The position numbers and the translations under genes were made by a program. The notes beneath the pieces are model-generated. The model saw only the letters and a list, made by a program, of their open reading frames with translations, did not search any database and was not told the origin of the DNA. Of a stretch of 64,000 nt of DNA, positions 1 to 8,483 are shown one piece after another. Source of the stretch: Chitinophagaceae bacterium PMP191F (GTDB lineage Bacteria > Bacteroidota > Bacteroidia > Chitinophagales > Chitinophagaceae); assembly GCA_001302245.1 (NCBI GenBank), contig LGYU01000001.1:205183-269182 (forward strand), written 5' to 3'. Each line of letters opens with the position of its first letter. Position 1 is the stretch's first letter.

Positions 1-234
1 ATCCTTGTACTGGAAATGACAGATCGTCATAACGTGATCTTTCACCTGATGCTGGCCGGAATGGTTGCCAGCCTGATCTCCATACTGGTTGATAAACACT
101 CTTTTTATGATCGATTAAAACACCAGTATATTCATGAACTGAACGGTCCGGAAGAAGAACCGGATGTACCTGCCGGGAATGGAGCCGAAAAGACCAGGAA
201 CGGCGATGCTGCTCTTACTAATGAGAAAGATTAA
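1..234 (+). CDS. ClC-family chloride channel, C-terminal end (5' truncated by window edge)
   Basis: The reading frame is open from the first base, so the gene begins outside the window. The visible residues start with ILVLEMTDRH, which matches the late-helix motif of ClC proteins (E. coli ClcA has ILVLEMTDNY at the same place), followed by a hydrophobic stretch and the HSFYDRLKHQ segment that resembles the usual end of the membrane domain. A polar, Glu-rich tail of about 30 residues closes the protein, so no CBS domains follow. ClC proteins move chloride across the inner membrane, often in exchange for protons; which mode applies cannot be told from this fragment. A DUF389 membrane protein gene follows 39 nt downstream and could be co-transcribed. 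Confidence 0.8.
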   Translation: MLVLEMTDRHNVIFHLMLAGMVASLISILVDKHSFYDRLKHQYIHELNGPEEEPDVPAGNGAEKTRNGDAALTNEKD

Positions 235-273
235 TGCATATACTACATAATTGTTGTAAATAAAACTGTACTT

Positions 274-1620
274 ATGCGCTTTTCCTTTTCACGTATTCTT
301 GTATGGTTGCGAAGATTATTTAACCTGGAAGAAGATAAAGCCGCCGAAGAAGAAACTATCCAATCTATCCGTAAAGGAATTGATTTCAAAGGCACCAATC
401 TCTGGATATTAATCTTTGCAATTTTTATAGCATCTATTGGGTTAAATGTAAACTCTCCGGCAGTAATAATTGGTGCTATGTTGATTTCTCCGTTGATGGG
501 GCCCATTACCGGGGTAGGGCTGGGAGTTGGGATTAATGATACCGATTTGTTGCGACGTTCGTTTATCAACCTTGGCATTTCGGTAGCTATCAGTATCATG
601 GCTTCCACTGTGTATTTTCTGGTTACTCCTTTAAGCGAAGCCCGGTCAGAGCTACTGGCCCGTACATCTCCCACTGTATGGGATGTACTGATTGCTTTTT
701 TTGGTGGAATGGCTGGCGTTATTGCTGCTACCCGCAAGGAAAAAAGCAATGTGATTCCCGGAGTGGCAATTGCTACAGCATTAATGCCTCCTTTGTGTAC
801 TGCAGGGTTTGGGTTGGCTACCGGTAACTGGACCTACCTATTTGGCGCATTATACTTATTCTTTATCAATAGCGTTTTTATCTGCCTTTCCACTTTTCTT
901 ATCATACGTTTTTTAGAATTCAAAAAAGTTGAGTATGTAGATAAACAGCGTGAACATCGTATCCGCCGGTTATTCTGGTATGTGACATTACTTACCATAT
1001 TGCCCAGTATTTACCTTGCATATCGTTTAGTAAAACAAACCATTTTTGAAACGAGTGCCAATAACTTCATCAGGAAAGAACTTACTTTTCCAAATGCGTT
1101 CCCTTTACGGCAAACGGTAAATACCCAGGGCAGAAGTATTGAAGTGGTATTGGGTGGTGAAAAGATCTCTGATGATCAATTGGAGCAGGCAAGAAAAAAA
1201 CTTCCGGACTATCAGTTGAGTTCAGCAAAACTGGTGGTTTTACAAAGCGGCAGCAGCCAGGTAAACATGAGTCAACTACGCAATACTGTGTTGCAGGACC
1301 TGTATGAACGCAACGACCAGGTGATGAAGGATAAAGATGCACGCATACGATTACTGGAAAATGAAGTTACCAGGTTGAAAAGCGAAACGCTGCCGGAAGT
1401 GGCCATTAATCGTGAAGCCAGGGCATTGGTGCCGTCTCTCGATCTGATTGTGATGAATAAATCCATATACACACTTTCATCAGGTAAAACAGATACGATC
1501 TTGCTTTCCTATGTACATTTTGTAAAAAAGTACAATCCGAAAGAACTGGAATTATTACGTAAATGGCTGATTGCGCGTACCGGTACACAAAATGTGAAAA
1601 TGATAGCCGAAGGCAAATAG
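274..1620 (+). CDS. DUF389 (TIGR00341-type) integral membrane protein
   Basis: The N-terminal half holds six or seven hydrophobic segments between about residues 40 and 255, including the DUF389 signatures GAMLISPLMGPI (about 70-80) and IATALMPPLCTAGFGLA (about 165-180). The C-terminal half (about 260-448) is soluble, with a short predicted coiled coil near residues 345-370. The function of DUF389 proteins is not established; they are inner-membrane proteins, sometimes suggested to be transporters. The gene follows the ClC tail by 39 nt and precedes a tiny membrane protein gene by 27 nt, so the three may form one membrane-protein operon. Start chosen at the first in-frame ATG, MRFSFSRIL, which leaves a short basic cytoplasmic N-terminus. 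Confidence 0.85.
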   Translation: MRFSFSRILVWLRRLFNLEEDKAAEEETIQSIRKGIDFKGTNLWILIFAIFIASIGLNVNSPAVIIGAMLISPLMGPITGVGLGVGINDTDLLRRSFINLGISVAISIMASTVYFLVTPLSEARSELLARTSPTVWDVLIAFFGGMAGVIAATRKEKSNVIPGVAIATALMPPLCTAGFGLATGNWTYLFGALYLFFINSVFICLSTFLIIRFLEFKKVEYVDKQREHRIRRLFWYVTLLTILPSIYLAYRLVKQTIFETSANNFIRKELTFPNAFPLRQTVNTQGRSIEVVLGGEKISDDQLEQARKKLPDYQLSSAKLVVLQSGSSQVNMSQLRNTVLQDLYERNDQVMKDKDARIRLLENEVTRLKSETLPEVAINREARALVPSLDLIVMNKSIYTLSSGKTDTILLSYVHFVKKYNPKELELLRKWLIARTGTQNVKMIAEGK

Positions 1621-1647
1621 CAGGATTATAAGTTGTAATTTTACAAT

Positions 1648-1821
1648 ATGGGAGTCTGGAGACAATTAGCCGAATACCTGTATATTAAAAAACGTGATCC
1701 GAATGCGCCACGCACTAAGTGGATGCGTTATATGCATGGCATTAACCGGCTTTCCCTGATCATGTTCCTGATTGCACTGATCATTATTATCGTGAAGCTG
1801 TTTATTATCAAAAAACATTAA
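1648..1821 (+). CDS. small single-pass membrane protein (DUF6728-like), 57 aa
   Basis: This 57-residue frame starts MGVWRQLAEYLYIKKRDP and ends in one hydrophobic segment (about residues 36-53, rich in Leu and Ile) with a basic KKH tail. It has the layout of the short Bacteroidota proteins I recall as DUF6728: an amphipathic N-terminus with a YLYIKKRDPN-like motif, then a single TM helix. Function is unknown. It follows DUF389 closely and its stop overlaps the stop of the convergent lpxB by 3 nt, so the two messages share their ends. The family name is from memory; the coding call rests on length, the hydrophobic pattern and the tight fit between two genes. Confidence 0.65.
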   Translation: MGVWRQLAEYLYIKKRDPNAPRTKWMRYMHGINRLSLIMFLIALIIIIVKLFIIKKH

Positions 1822-2924
1822 CCGCGCACAAAATCCACAATACTTGTAGCTGCCTTGGCAGAAGCCCGGCCTCCCAGGCTCAGCAACTGTTTCAACGCGG
1901 TATAATCAGCACGTAGTTGTTGCTGGCGGGCAGGGTCAGTCAGTAATGCGGTGAGTTCTGTCCGAAGATTTTCTACAGTTAGTTCCTGTTGTATCAGTTC
2001 TTTCACCACCGGTTTATCCATAATAAGATTGACCAGCGAAATATATTTTACCTTGATAAGTCGCTTAGCGATCTGGTATGAAATATTACTGCCTTTATAA
2101 CACACCACTTCCGGTACACCAAACAAAGCAGTTTCCAGCGTAGCTGTTCCTGAGGTTACAAGTGCCGCTTTGGCCTGGGTAAGCAATGCATAGGTTTGAT
2201 TGCGCACTGAAGACACGTTGGGATAAACACTCAGTTGCTCATGATAAAAACTATCTTCCTGCCCCGGAGCTTTGGCCACAATAAACTGGTAATCGGGAAA
2301 ATATTTGCTGACCTCCAGCATAATGGGCAGTTTTTTCAGGATCTCCTGTTTACGACTGCCTGGCAATAATGCAATGACCGGTTTGTCAGACAGGGAAGAA
2401 CTGCCTGCTGTCTGTTGCCGTTCTACCACTTCCACCAGCGGGTGACCCACATATTCAACATCCCAGTTCCATTTATTGAGATAATAATCTTTTTCAAACG
2501 GCAGGATCACCAGCATTTTATCAATGCACTGTTTCATCTTCTTTACACGGTTCTCTTTCCAGGCCCATACCTGTGGGGAGATGTAAAAAACAACCTTAAT
2601 GCCCTGCTGATGCGCCCACTCTGCAATGCGCAGGTTAAACCCCGGGTAATCGATCAGCACCAGTGTATCGGGTTTGAACTGCACGATATCTTCTTTACAG
2701 AAACGAAGATTTTTTAAAATGGTGCTCAGATTGCTTACCACTTCAATAAAACCCATGAAGGCCAGGTTGCGGTAATGCTTTACCAGCGTACCTCCGGCTT
2801 GTTCCATCAGGTCGCCGCCCCAGCAACGGATATTGGCTTCGCCATCCAGTTGTTTCAGCTCTTTAATCAGATTGCTGCCATGCAGATCGCCCGATGCTTC
2901 ACCGGCTATGATGTAGTAGCGCAT
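1818..2924 (-). CDS. lpxB: lipid-A-disaccharide synthase
   Basis: LpxB is a GT19 glycosyltransferase that condenses UDP-2,3-diacylglucosamine with lipid X to make the lipid A disaccharide at the cytoplasmic face of the inner membrane. The family marks are present: GEASGDLHGSNLI near the N-terminus (about residues 7-20), PQVWAW at about 117, GHPLVE at about 160, LLPGSRKQEI at about 185, and the late SGTATLE segment near 258. At 368 residues it has normal length. A perfect -7 element lies 26 nt upstream of the start codon. The gene lies downstream of surE and a small membrane protein on the same strand, separated from them by about 190 nt of repetitive spacer. Confidence 0.95.
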   Translation of the reverse strand: MRYYIIAGEASGDLHGSNLIKELKQLDGEANIRCWGGDLMEQAGGTLVKHYRNLAFMGFIEVVSNLSTILKNLRFCKEDIVQFKPDTLVLIDYPGFNLRIAEWAHQQGIKVVFYISPQVWAWKENRVKKMKQCIDKMLVILPFEKDYYLNKWNWDVEYVGHPLVEVVERQQTAGSSSLSDKPVIALLPGSRKQEILKKLPIMLEVSKYFPDYQFIVAKAPGQEDSFYHEQLSVYPNVSSVRNQTYALLTQAKAALVTSGTATLETALFGVPEVVCYKGSNISYQIAKRLIKVKYISLVNLIMDKPVVKELIQQELTVENLRTELTALLTDPARQQQLRADYTALKQLLSLGGRASAKAATSIVDFVRG

Positions 2925-2949
2925 TACAGATAAAAATTATTGTACTGCG

Positions 2950-2957
2950 CAAAGATA
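2950..2957 (-). promoter_or_regulatory. candidate -7 element (TATCTTTG) for lpxB
   Basis: Read on the minus strand this octamer is TATCTTTG, a perfect match to the Bacteroidota primary-sigma -7 consensus TAnnTTTG. It lies 26 nt upstream of the lpxB start codon. No convincing -33 TTG was found at standard spacing, so the call rests on one element and position. Confidence 0.4.
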
Positions 2958-2969
2958 GGAGAAGCCGTA

Positions 2970-3111
2970 GGAATGAGAAATGTTGAATGTTAAATGTAGG
3001 GGGTAAGGTTAAGGGGCAAGGTACAAGGGTGCAAGTAGAAGTAGCAGCACTGCAAATTGACTGCTGCCAACTATACACTACTGCAACTGTAAACCAACAA
3101 CCCGCAGCTAC
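2970..3111. repeat. repetitive intergenic spacer (word-type repeats)
   Basis: The gap between lpxB and the 98-residue membrane protein is built from short recurring words such as GGGGCAAGGTACAAGGGTGC and AATGTTGAATGTTAAATG. The same words, in one or the other orientation, fill gaps near 17490, 24840 and 40930. An in-frame translation exists across the stretch but has no protein-like character. Confidence 0.6.
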
Positions 3112-3408
3112 TTACACCACAAACTTCACCACCAGCGCAAAGATGGCGTATATCAGGGTAGTGGCGAAGATGCCTTTGGCAGTCTTATCGCGATGAGTAT
3201 TGATGTAATAAGTAAACAGAGCAATGTTCAGAATAAGGCAGGGCACTGAAATGGCAGTAACCTGGTTCTTGTTCCTGGCAATAAAGGTGAGAAAGTCACC
3301 TACGCTGTACAACGACGAAAACTTAACAAAGTAATAGATCACAACACTTAACAGGGGAGCAATAAAACCCAGCAGAAGGCCGAAACGGAGGTTGTCTTTT
3401 TTGAACAT
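3112..3408 (-). CDS. small three-TM membrane protein, 98 aa, unknown function
   Basis: The protein has three hydrophobic segments, at about residues 9-28 (FGLLLGFIAPLLSVVIYYF), 49-68 (VTAISVPCLILNIALFTYYI) and 79-97, joined by short polar loops, with a basic N-terminus (MFKKDN). It resembles an uncharacterised inner-membrane protein and I do not recognise a named family. It starts 5 nt after the surE stop codon on the same strand, so it is almost certainly translated from the surE message. Its position between surE and lpxB suggests an envelope-related role, but that is only context. Confidence 0.7.
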   Translation of the reverse strand: MFKKDNLRFGLLLGFIAPLLSVVIYYFVKFSSLYSVGDFLTFIARNKNQVTAISVPCLILNIALFTYYINTHRDKTAKGIFATTLIYAIFALVVKFVV

Positions 3409-3413
3409 TGCAG

Positions 3414-4202
3414 TTACAGTTTCCAGGTTTTTTCAAGTTTCTCTTTAAGAACGTAATTCGTTAAATCAAATTGTACCGGCACTACACTTACATAATTATT
3501 CTGCAGGGCCCACACATCGGTGTCTTTTCCTTTGTCAAAGTTTACAAATTCACCGGTAAGCCAGTAATATTTTTTGTTGTTGGGATCGTTGCGTTCAATA
3601 AAATCTTCCTCATACTTCGCATACGCCTGCCGGCAAACACGAATGCCTTTGATCAGTTCCGTGGCAACAGAAGGGAAATTGACATTTAATACCATGTGTT
3701 TGTCAAGCGGATTTTTTAGCAGCTTTTCCACCAAGATGCGGGCGTAATGACGGGCAGCGTCAAAATTTGCCTCAATGCTGTGATCGAGCAGTGAAAAACC
3801 GATGGACGGAATGCTTTCAATGGCAGCTTCCATAGCGGCCGACATGGTACCGGAGTAAATAACATTGATAGAGTGATTGGCACCGTGGTTGATACCGCTG
3901 AGACAGATATCCGGTTTGCGGTGCAACACTTTATCTACCGCCAGTTTTACACAGTCAACCGGGGTGCCGGAACACTGATAAGCCTCAATATCGTCAAAAA
4001 AAGGAACTGCATGCAGGCGCAATGGTTGCCCGATGGTAATAGCGTGTCCCATGCCGGATTGTGGTTTATCCGGTGCAACTACTACTACCTTGCCAAGATC
4101 TTTTACTGCTTCTGCCAGGTTGCGTATACCGGGCGCTGTAATGCCATCGTCGTTGGTGACCAGTATTACCGGTGGCTCTTTTTTCTTAGTTGATTTTGCC
4201 AT
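3414..4202 (-). CDS. surE: 5'/3'-nucleotidase SurE
   Basis: SurE is a metal-dependent nucleoside monophosphate phosphatase linked to stress survival. The sequence shows the N-terminal ILVTNDDGI motif that holds the metal-binding Asp pair, then SGMGHAIT, the GTPVDCV segment, and SGINHGANHSINVIYSGT, all in the family order. Length (about 262 residues) is normal. The chosen start gives MAKSTKKKEPPV; an upstream ATG at 4208 and a GTG at 4214 are also in frame and would add two or four residues. The next gene on the strand begins 5 nt after the stop, so the two form an operon. Confidence 0.93.
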   Translation of the reverse strand: MAKSTKKKEPPVILVTNDDGITAPGIRNLAEAVKDLGKVVVVAPDKPQSGMGHAITIGQPLRLHAVPFFDDIEAYQCSGTPVDCVKLAVDKVLHRKPDICLSGINHGANHSINVIYSGTMSAAMEAAIESIPSIGFSLLDHSIEANFDAARHYARILVEKLLKNPLDKHMVLNVNFPSVATELIKGIRVCRQAYAKYEEDFIERNDPNNKKYYWLTGEFVNFDKGKDTDVWALQNNYVSVVPVQFDLTNYVLKEKLEKTWKL

Positions 4203-4347
4203 AGCCATTATCACTAAACCAGGATAGGTTTATACCAGTAAAAGTATTCATTCCCGGTCAAACAACAACATATAACTATAAAACAACTGGTATAACAGGA
4301 TGAAATGTATCCATCCGGGAAAGAGGCTAAACTATTTTCAATGCTGT

Positions 4348-4833
4348 TTACAGATCGATACCGTATTCATTGCGCAGCAGTTTGCTCATAGCTGCTGTAA
4401 GTTCTTTCGGAAGCGGACCTGCAGGCAGTGGTGGCAGGGATGGTTCCGGAGCAGGACGACTCATCTGGAGATAAAAATTTTCCAGTCCTGCAGGCTCAAT
4501 AAAAACCAGCGCACTGGCCGATGGGGTTTTAATCCGGATGCTGTGGCGTACATAGCGGGGCAGGTATACAAAATCGCCTTTACAGGCGGTGAACTGTTTG
4601 GTACCTACTTCAAAATCTATTTCACCATCAAGAATATAACAGGATTCACTTTCGCGGGAATGTGTATGCGGAGGGGGCTCATAGCCACGGGGAATGGTCA
4701 GTTCAAGCATGGCATATTTGCCTTCGGTCTGTTCGGCTGTAGCCAAAAAGGTCACCAATTGCGATTCCAGGTGCCAATACGAGTGGTTGGTACTGATTAA
4801 ATGCTTAAAAGGCCGGGCAGCTACTAGCTCCAT
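4348..4833 (-). CDS. cupin-domain protein
   Basis: A single cupin domain covers about residues 25-125. The first cupin motif is visible as HTHSRESESCYILDGEIDFEVG, read here as HTH followed by the conserved Glu and a Gly-rich turn, and the second as PRYVRHSIRI, so the metal ligands (two His, one Glu and a later His) look intact. The C-terminus is Pro-rich (PAPEPSLPPLPAGP). Family members bind a metal and act as dioxygenases, isomerases or sugar/metabolite binders; none can be chosen here. I prefer the ATG that gives MELVAARPF over one 12 codons upstream because homology-like sequence begins there. The gene is divergent from atpG across a 303 nt gap. Confidence 0.75.
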   Translation of the reverse strand: MELVAARPFKHLISTNHSYWHLESQLVTFLATAEQTEGKYAMLELTIPRGYEPPPHTHSRESESCYILDGEIDFEVGTKQFTACKGDFVYLPRYVRHSIRIKTPSASALVFIEPAGLENFYLQMSRPAPEPSLPPLPAGPLPKELTAAMSKLLRNEYGIDL

Positions 4834-4951
4834 TTTTGAATTTGATAGGGTGATCGAAAGAACAGACAATACGCTATAGTATCTATACGAGAGTTTTCAC
4901 ATCTTGGATTTTTTTGGGTAAAACCGGAATTTTTCATGGCTTTTCGGAATT

Positions 4952-4974
4952 TTGACCGCTTTCTGCTACCTTTG
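4952..4974 (+). promoter_or_regulatory. candidate promoter (TTG ... TACCTTTG) upstream of atpG
   Basis: TACCTTTG at 4967-4974 matches the TAnnTTTG -7 consensus, and a TTG lies at 4952-4954. The 12 nt gap between them is shorter than the usual 17-23, so the -33 assignment is weak. If used, it would give atpG a leader of about 155 nt. The rest of the 4834-5136 gap shows no other feature. Confidence 0.35.
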
Positions 4975-5136
4975 CAGCCGGTTTACCGATATGGAATTCA
5001 ATAGGTTTGTATGTAATTGATTGTGAGGAAATTGTAGAGAAAGTGAGTGCGTAAAGGGTTCTTTTTAAGTGCAGGTTTTGAATTTCATACACACTGGTAT
5101 AGAATAATATATCAACTTATCAACCATCATTAATAT

Positions 5137-6018
5137 ATGGCAGGTCAATTAAAAGAGGTTCGCAACAGGATTAAATCGGTACAGAATACCCAGCAGATTA
5201 CCAAAGCTATGAAAATGGTAAGTGCTGCCAAGTTGCGTAAAGCGCAGGATGGTATTGTTCAGATGCGCCCGTACGCCCGCAAGTTGCAGGAAGTGCTGAG
5301 CAATATTGTAAGTAACACTGAGGGTGAAGTGGGAATGAGCCTGGCAACCGAAAGACCTGTTGAAAAAGTATTATTGATCGTTATTACCAGCGACCGTGGT
5401 TTGTGCGGTGCTTACAATGCCAACATCATTAAAATGGCTAAAGCAGTTATCCGCGAAAAATATGCTGCCCAGCAGGCCAAAGGCCAGGTAACTATCTGGA
5501 GCATTGGTAAAAAAGGATATGAGCATTTTGCCAAAAACAAATACAACGTAGATCCCACTTTCAAAGATATCTTCCTGCACCTGAGCTTTGATTCAGTACA
5601 GGCTTGCGCCAAGGCTGCAGTAAAAGCTTTTGAAGAAAAAACATTTGATGCAGTAGAGATCGTGTACAGCGAGTTTAAAAATGCTGCTACCCAGCGTTTT
5701 GTTGCAGAGCAATTCCTGCCCATTCCAAAAATTGCAACAAAAGAAGGTGCTAAAAAGAATGACTTCATTTTTGAGCCGGACAGAGATCGCCTGATCGCTG
5801 AGCTGATGCCCAAGATACTTAATACACAATTGTTCAAAGCGGTACTGGACGCACATGCTTCAGAGCACGGTGCCCGTATGACAGCTATGGACAAAGCCAC
5901 AGAAAATGCCAACGAAATGCTGCGGAACCTGAAAATCTCTTACAACCGCGCCCGTCAGGCAGCTATCACTACCGAGCTTACCGAGATCGTAAGTGGTGCT
6001 GCGGCATTACAGGGGTAG
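5137..6018 (+). CDS. atpG: F1Fo ATP synthase gamma subunit
   Basis: The gamma subunit is the central rotor shaft that couples proton flow to ATP synthesis. The N-terminal helix (KEVRNRIKSVQNTQQITKAM) and the C-terminal helix (about residues 250-290, with NARQAAITTELTEIVSGA-like spacing: RARQAAITTELTEIVSGAAA) are the most conserved parts of the family and both are intact; the central VIITSDRGLCGAYN-like segment reads VITSDRGLCGAYN. At 293 residues the length is standard. Unusually, no other atp gene is beside it: a divergent cupin gene lies upstream and scpB downstream. The alpha subunit and the rest of the operon must be elsewhere. Confidence 0.96.
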   Translation: MAGQLKEVRNRIKSVQNTQQITKAMKMVSAAKLRKAQDGIVQMRPYARKLQEVLSNIVSNTEGEVGMSLATERPVEKVLLIVITSDRGLCGAYNANIIKMAKAVIREKYAAQQAKGQVTIWSIGKKGYEHFAKNKYNVDPTFKDIFLHLSFDSVQACAKAAVKAFEEKTFDAVEIVYSEFKNAATQRFVAEQFLPIPKIATKEGAKKNDFIFEPDRDRLIAELMPKILNTQLFKAVLDAHASEHGARMTAMDKATENANEMLRNLKISYNRARQAAITTELTEIVSGAAALQG

Positions 6019-6120
6019 AAGAAAATGTGTAAATTTTCTTATGTGTAAATGGGCAGATTGTGTTAAGTTCACCGGCTAATCCGCATCCCGCTTCTGCGGG
6101 ACTAATCTGCAAAACAAGAC

Positions 6121-7089
6121 ATGGAAATTTCGAACCTCATACCGCATATTGAAGCGCTGATCTTTGCCAGCGATAAACCATTGACAGCAATGGAGATTAC
6201 CGAACTCATCAACAATGCGTTTGGTTTCATGGAAGATAAGATCACGCTTGACCAGGTGGAATCGTCCTTGCAGGGAACAGTGGAAAAATACCGGTCTGAG
6301 TTCTACCCCTTCGAAGTAAGAGAAAGCGGCGGTGGCTGGCAGTTCCTTACCAAAAAAGAATTTCACAAAACAGTTGGCCAGTTAAATGGCGATAAATTCC
6401 TCAAACGCCTGTCAACAGCAGCGTTGGAGGCCTTGTCCATCATTGCCTACAAACAACCTGTTACCAAAGCTGAGATAGAAGCTATCCGCGGTGTAAGCAG
6501 TGATTATGCTATACAGAAACTGCTGGAAAAAGAGCTGATCATGATTACCGGGCGTAATGAAAAATTACCCGGTCACCCTCTGGTATATGCTACTTCCAAA
6601 AGCTTCATGGATTATTTCGGACTGAACTCTCCCGAAGATCTGCCGAAATTAAAAGAGGTGTTTGACGAATCCGCACTGAATCCTACCATTATTACAGATG
6701 GAACTACTGTACAGTCTGCTGATGGAGAAGCCAGCGGAGAGGATGTAACCGGTATGGTGGTGAGCGAAAACGGTTCATTGGTAGAAGGACTGACCGTTGA
6801 TCCGGAAACCGGGGAAGTGATTGCTGAAGCGAATGATAATAGTGAAGAAACAGCTACTGCAGAAGAAGATGAAGCTATCACCAAAGATGTAACAGAAACA
6901 GAAAGCGGGGAAGAAGAACAAGAGCCTGTGGCAGCTGAAACAGCAGAGATACGCGAAGAATTTACAGCAGAAACCCCTGAAGAATATGAAGAAGAAAGCG
7001 GAGAAGAGGAATTGACTGCAGATGAAGAAGAAGCCGAAGAAAACGACAGCGAAGAAGATAATAATAAACAGGATGAAGAGGAAAAATAG
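6121..7089 (+). CDS. scpB: segregation and condensation protein B with acidic C-terminal tail
   Basis: ScpB is the winged-helix kleisin partner of SMC-ScpA in chromosome condensation. Residues 1-185 give the two winged-helix domains, with the family motifs IEALIFASDKPLT, LEALSIIAYKQPVTKAEIEAIRGV (split here as ALSIIAYKQPVTKAEIEAIR) and TGRNEKLPGHPLVYATS. From about residue 200 to the end (322) the protein is an Asp/Glu-dominated low-complexity tail, whereas typical ScpB ends near residue 200. The tail is in the same frame without a break and its codon use is ordinary, so it is not a frameshift artefact. It may mimic DNA charge or mediate contacts; that is inference. The gene lies 102 nt after atpG. 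Confidence 0.93.
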   Translation: MEISNLIPHIEALIFASDKPLTAMEITELINNAFGFMEDKITLDQVESSLQGTVEKYRSEFYPFEVRESGGGWQFLTKKEFHKTVGQLNGDKFLKRLSTAALEALSIIAYKQPVTKAEIEAIRGVSSDYAIQKLLEKELIMITGRNEKLPGHPLVYATSKSFMDYFGLNSPEDLPKLKEVFDESALNPTIITDGTTVQSADGEASGEDVTGMVVSENGSLVEGLTVDPETGEVIAEANDNSEETATAEEDEAITKDVTETESGEEEQEPVAAETAEIREEFTAETPEEYEEESGEEELTADEEEAEENDSEEDNNKQDEEEK

Positions 7090-7093
7090 GGAT

Positions 7094-7197
7094 TGGGAAT
7101 CGGGGAGTAGGTGTTAGCCTTTAGCTATTAGCCGGAAGTATTGACCATTCACTATTCACCACTGACAACTCACCGCTCACGATACTGCACTCACAAT
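7094..7197. repeat. repetitive intergenic spacer between scpB and lysA
   Basis: The gap carries TTAGCCTTTAGCTATTAGCC at 7114-7133 (a near match recurs at 17464-17483) and then a run of CACTATTCACC/CTCACGA-type words like those near 24980. It can be translated in frame with lysA, but its composition is that of the dispersed spacer repeats, which is why the lysA start is placed after it. Confidence 0.6.
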
Positions 7198-8412
7198 ATG
7201 TCACAGCAACTTTCAAAGGAATATCTGGTTCAGTTAGCAAATGAATTTGGAACCCCTCTGTACGTATATCATGCAGAAAAGATACAAGAACAGTTCAACA
7301 GGTTGCAGAATGCATTTACAGCCTTACAGCCTCGTTTTTTCTATGCCTGTAAAGCACTTACCAATATCAATATATTACGGTATATAAAAAGCATTGGCGG
7401 GTCGGTAGACTGTAGTTCCGTAAATGAAGCGTTGCTGGCTGTAAAAGCCGGCTTTCCCTCCTCCGATATATTGTACACCTCCAACAACATTGCGTTTGAA
7501 GAAATTGAAACAGCTGTACAACTGGGCGTGCATATTAATATTGATAGTCTCAGCAACCTGGAAAAGTTTGCAAAAAAATATGGCCATAGCTATCCTGTAG
7601 GCATCCGTTTGCGTCCGAATATCATGGCAGGTGGTAACCTGAAGATTTCTACCGGTCATGAAAGCAGCAAGTTTGGTATTCCGCTGGAGCAGATGGATCG
7701 TGTATTGGCATTGATGCAGGAGCACAATCTGCATATCCGCTGTTTGCAGATCCATACCGGCAGTGAGATCAGTGACCCCGAAGTGTTTGTAAAAGGCATT
7801 GAAGTATTATTCGGACTGGTGAACAAGTTTCCCGAACTGGAAGTGCTGGACCTGGGTGGTGGTTTTCATGTGGCGTATAAAGAAGATGATACAGATGCCA
7901 ATGTAGACTTGCTGGCGCAAAAGATCGCTGAGGCCATTGCAGCCTATGAAAAGAACGGTGGTAAAAAAGTACAACTGTGGTTTGAACCCGGAAAATTCCT
8001 GGCCAGCGCTGCAGGTTACTTTATTACAAAAGTGAATGTGATAAAAGATACGCCTACAATTACTTTTGCCGGAATAGATACAGGACTGAATCACCTGATC
8101 CGGCCTATGTTCTATGGTTCCTACCATCGTATTGAAAATATTTCTAATCCGGATGCAGAGCAGCATGTATACAGCGTAGTAGGCAACATCTGTGAAACAG
8201 ACACTTTTGCTACTGCCAGAAAACTCAGTGAAATACGTGAAGGCGATTACCTGGTATTCTACAATGCAGGCGCCTATGGTTTTGAAATGGCATCCAACTA
8301 CAACTCGCGTTTTAAACCTGCCGAAGTGCTGGTAAAAGACGGGCAGGCACATCTGATCCGCAGACGTGATACACTGGATGATCTGTTGCGCAACCAGTTA
8401 GAAGTTATCTAA
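7198..8412 (+). CDS. lysA: diaminopimelate decarboxylase
   Basis: LysA decarboxylates meso-diaminopimelate to lysine, the last step of the lysine pathway, using PLP. The fold-type III barrel is complete: ACKAL places the PLP Lys at about residue 52, followed by HTGSEI, the GGGFHVAY phosphate-binding loop, EPGKFLAS, the active-site CETDTFA segment and AGAYGFEMASNYNSR near the C-terminus. The 404-residue length is normal. I start at MSQQLSKEYL because the preceding 19 in-frame codons are made of repeat words. The gene stands alone between scpB and a thioredoxin-like gene. Confidence 0.93.
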   Translation: MSQQLSKEYLVQLANEFGTPLYVYHAEKIQEQFNRLQNAFTALQPRFFYACKALTNINILRYIKSIGGSVDCSSVNEALLAVKAGFPSSDILYTSNNIAFEEIETAVQLGVHINIDSLSNLEKFAKKYGHSYPVGIRLRPNIMAGGNLKISTGHESSKFGIPLEQMDRVLALMQEHNLHIRCLQIHTGSEISDPEVFVKGIEVLFGLVNKFPELEVLDLGGGFHVAYKEDDTDANVDLLAQKIAEAIAAYEKNGGKKVQLWFEPGKFLASAAGYFITKVNVIKDTPTITFAGIDTGLNHLIRPMFYGSYHRIENISNPDAEQHVYSVVGNICETDTFATARKLSEIREGDYLVFYNAGAYGFEMASNYNSRFKPAEVLVKDGQAHLIRRRDTLDDLLRNQLEVI

Positions 8413-8483
8413 AATATTCAGTAGCTGTTCATCTGAAATTTAATTGCAGTATTTTGGAAGGGTAATCAAACCCGTCATCTGCC

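Noticed and set aside
2987..3196. 69-codon frame between lpxB and the small membrane protein
   Set aside because: It runs through repetitive spacer words and overlaps the end of a better-supported minus-strand gene.
4300..4800. 166-codon frame antisense to the cupin gene
   Set aside because: It is the reverse of a clear cupin domain and has a Cys/Phe-rich composition without a protein pattern.
6086..6101. Short hairpin TCCCGC-TTCT-GCGGGA between atpG and scpB as a terminator
   Set aside because: Only 6 bp and no T tract on either strand; it may be a processing site or chance.
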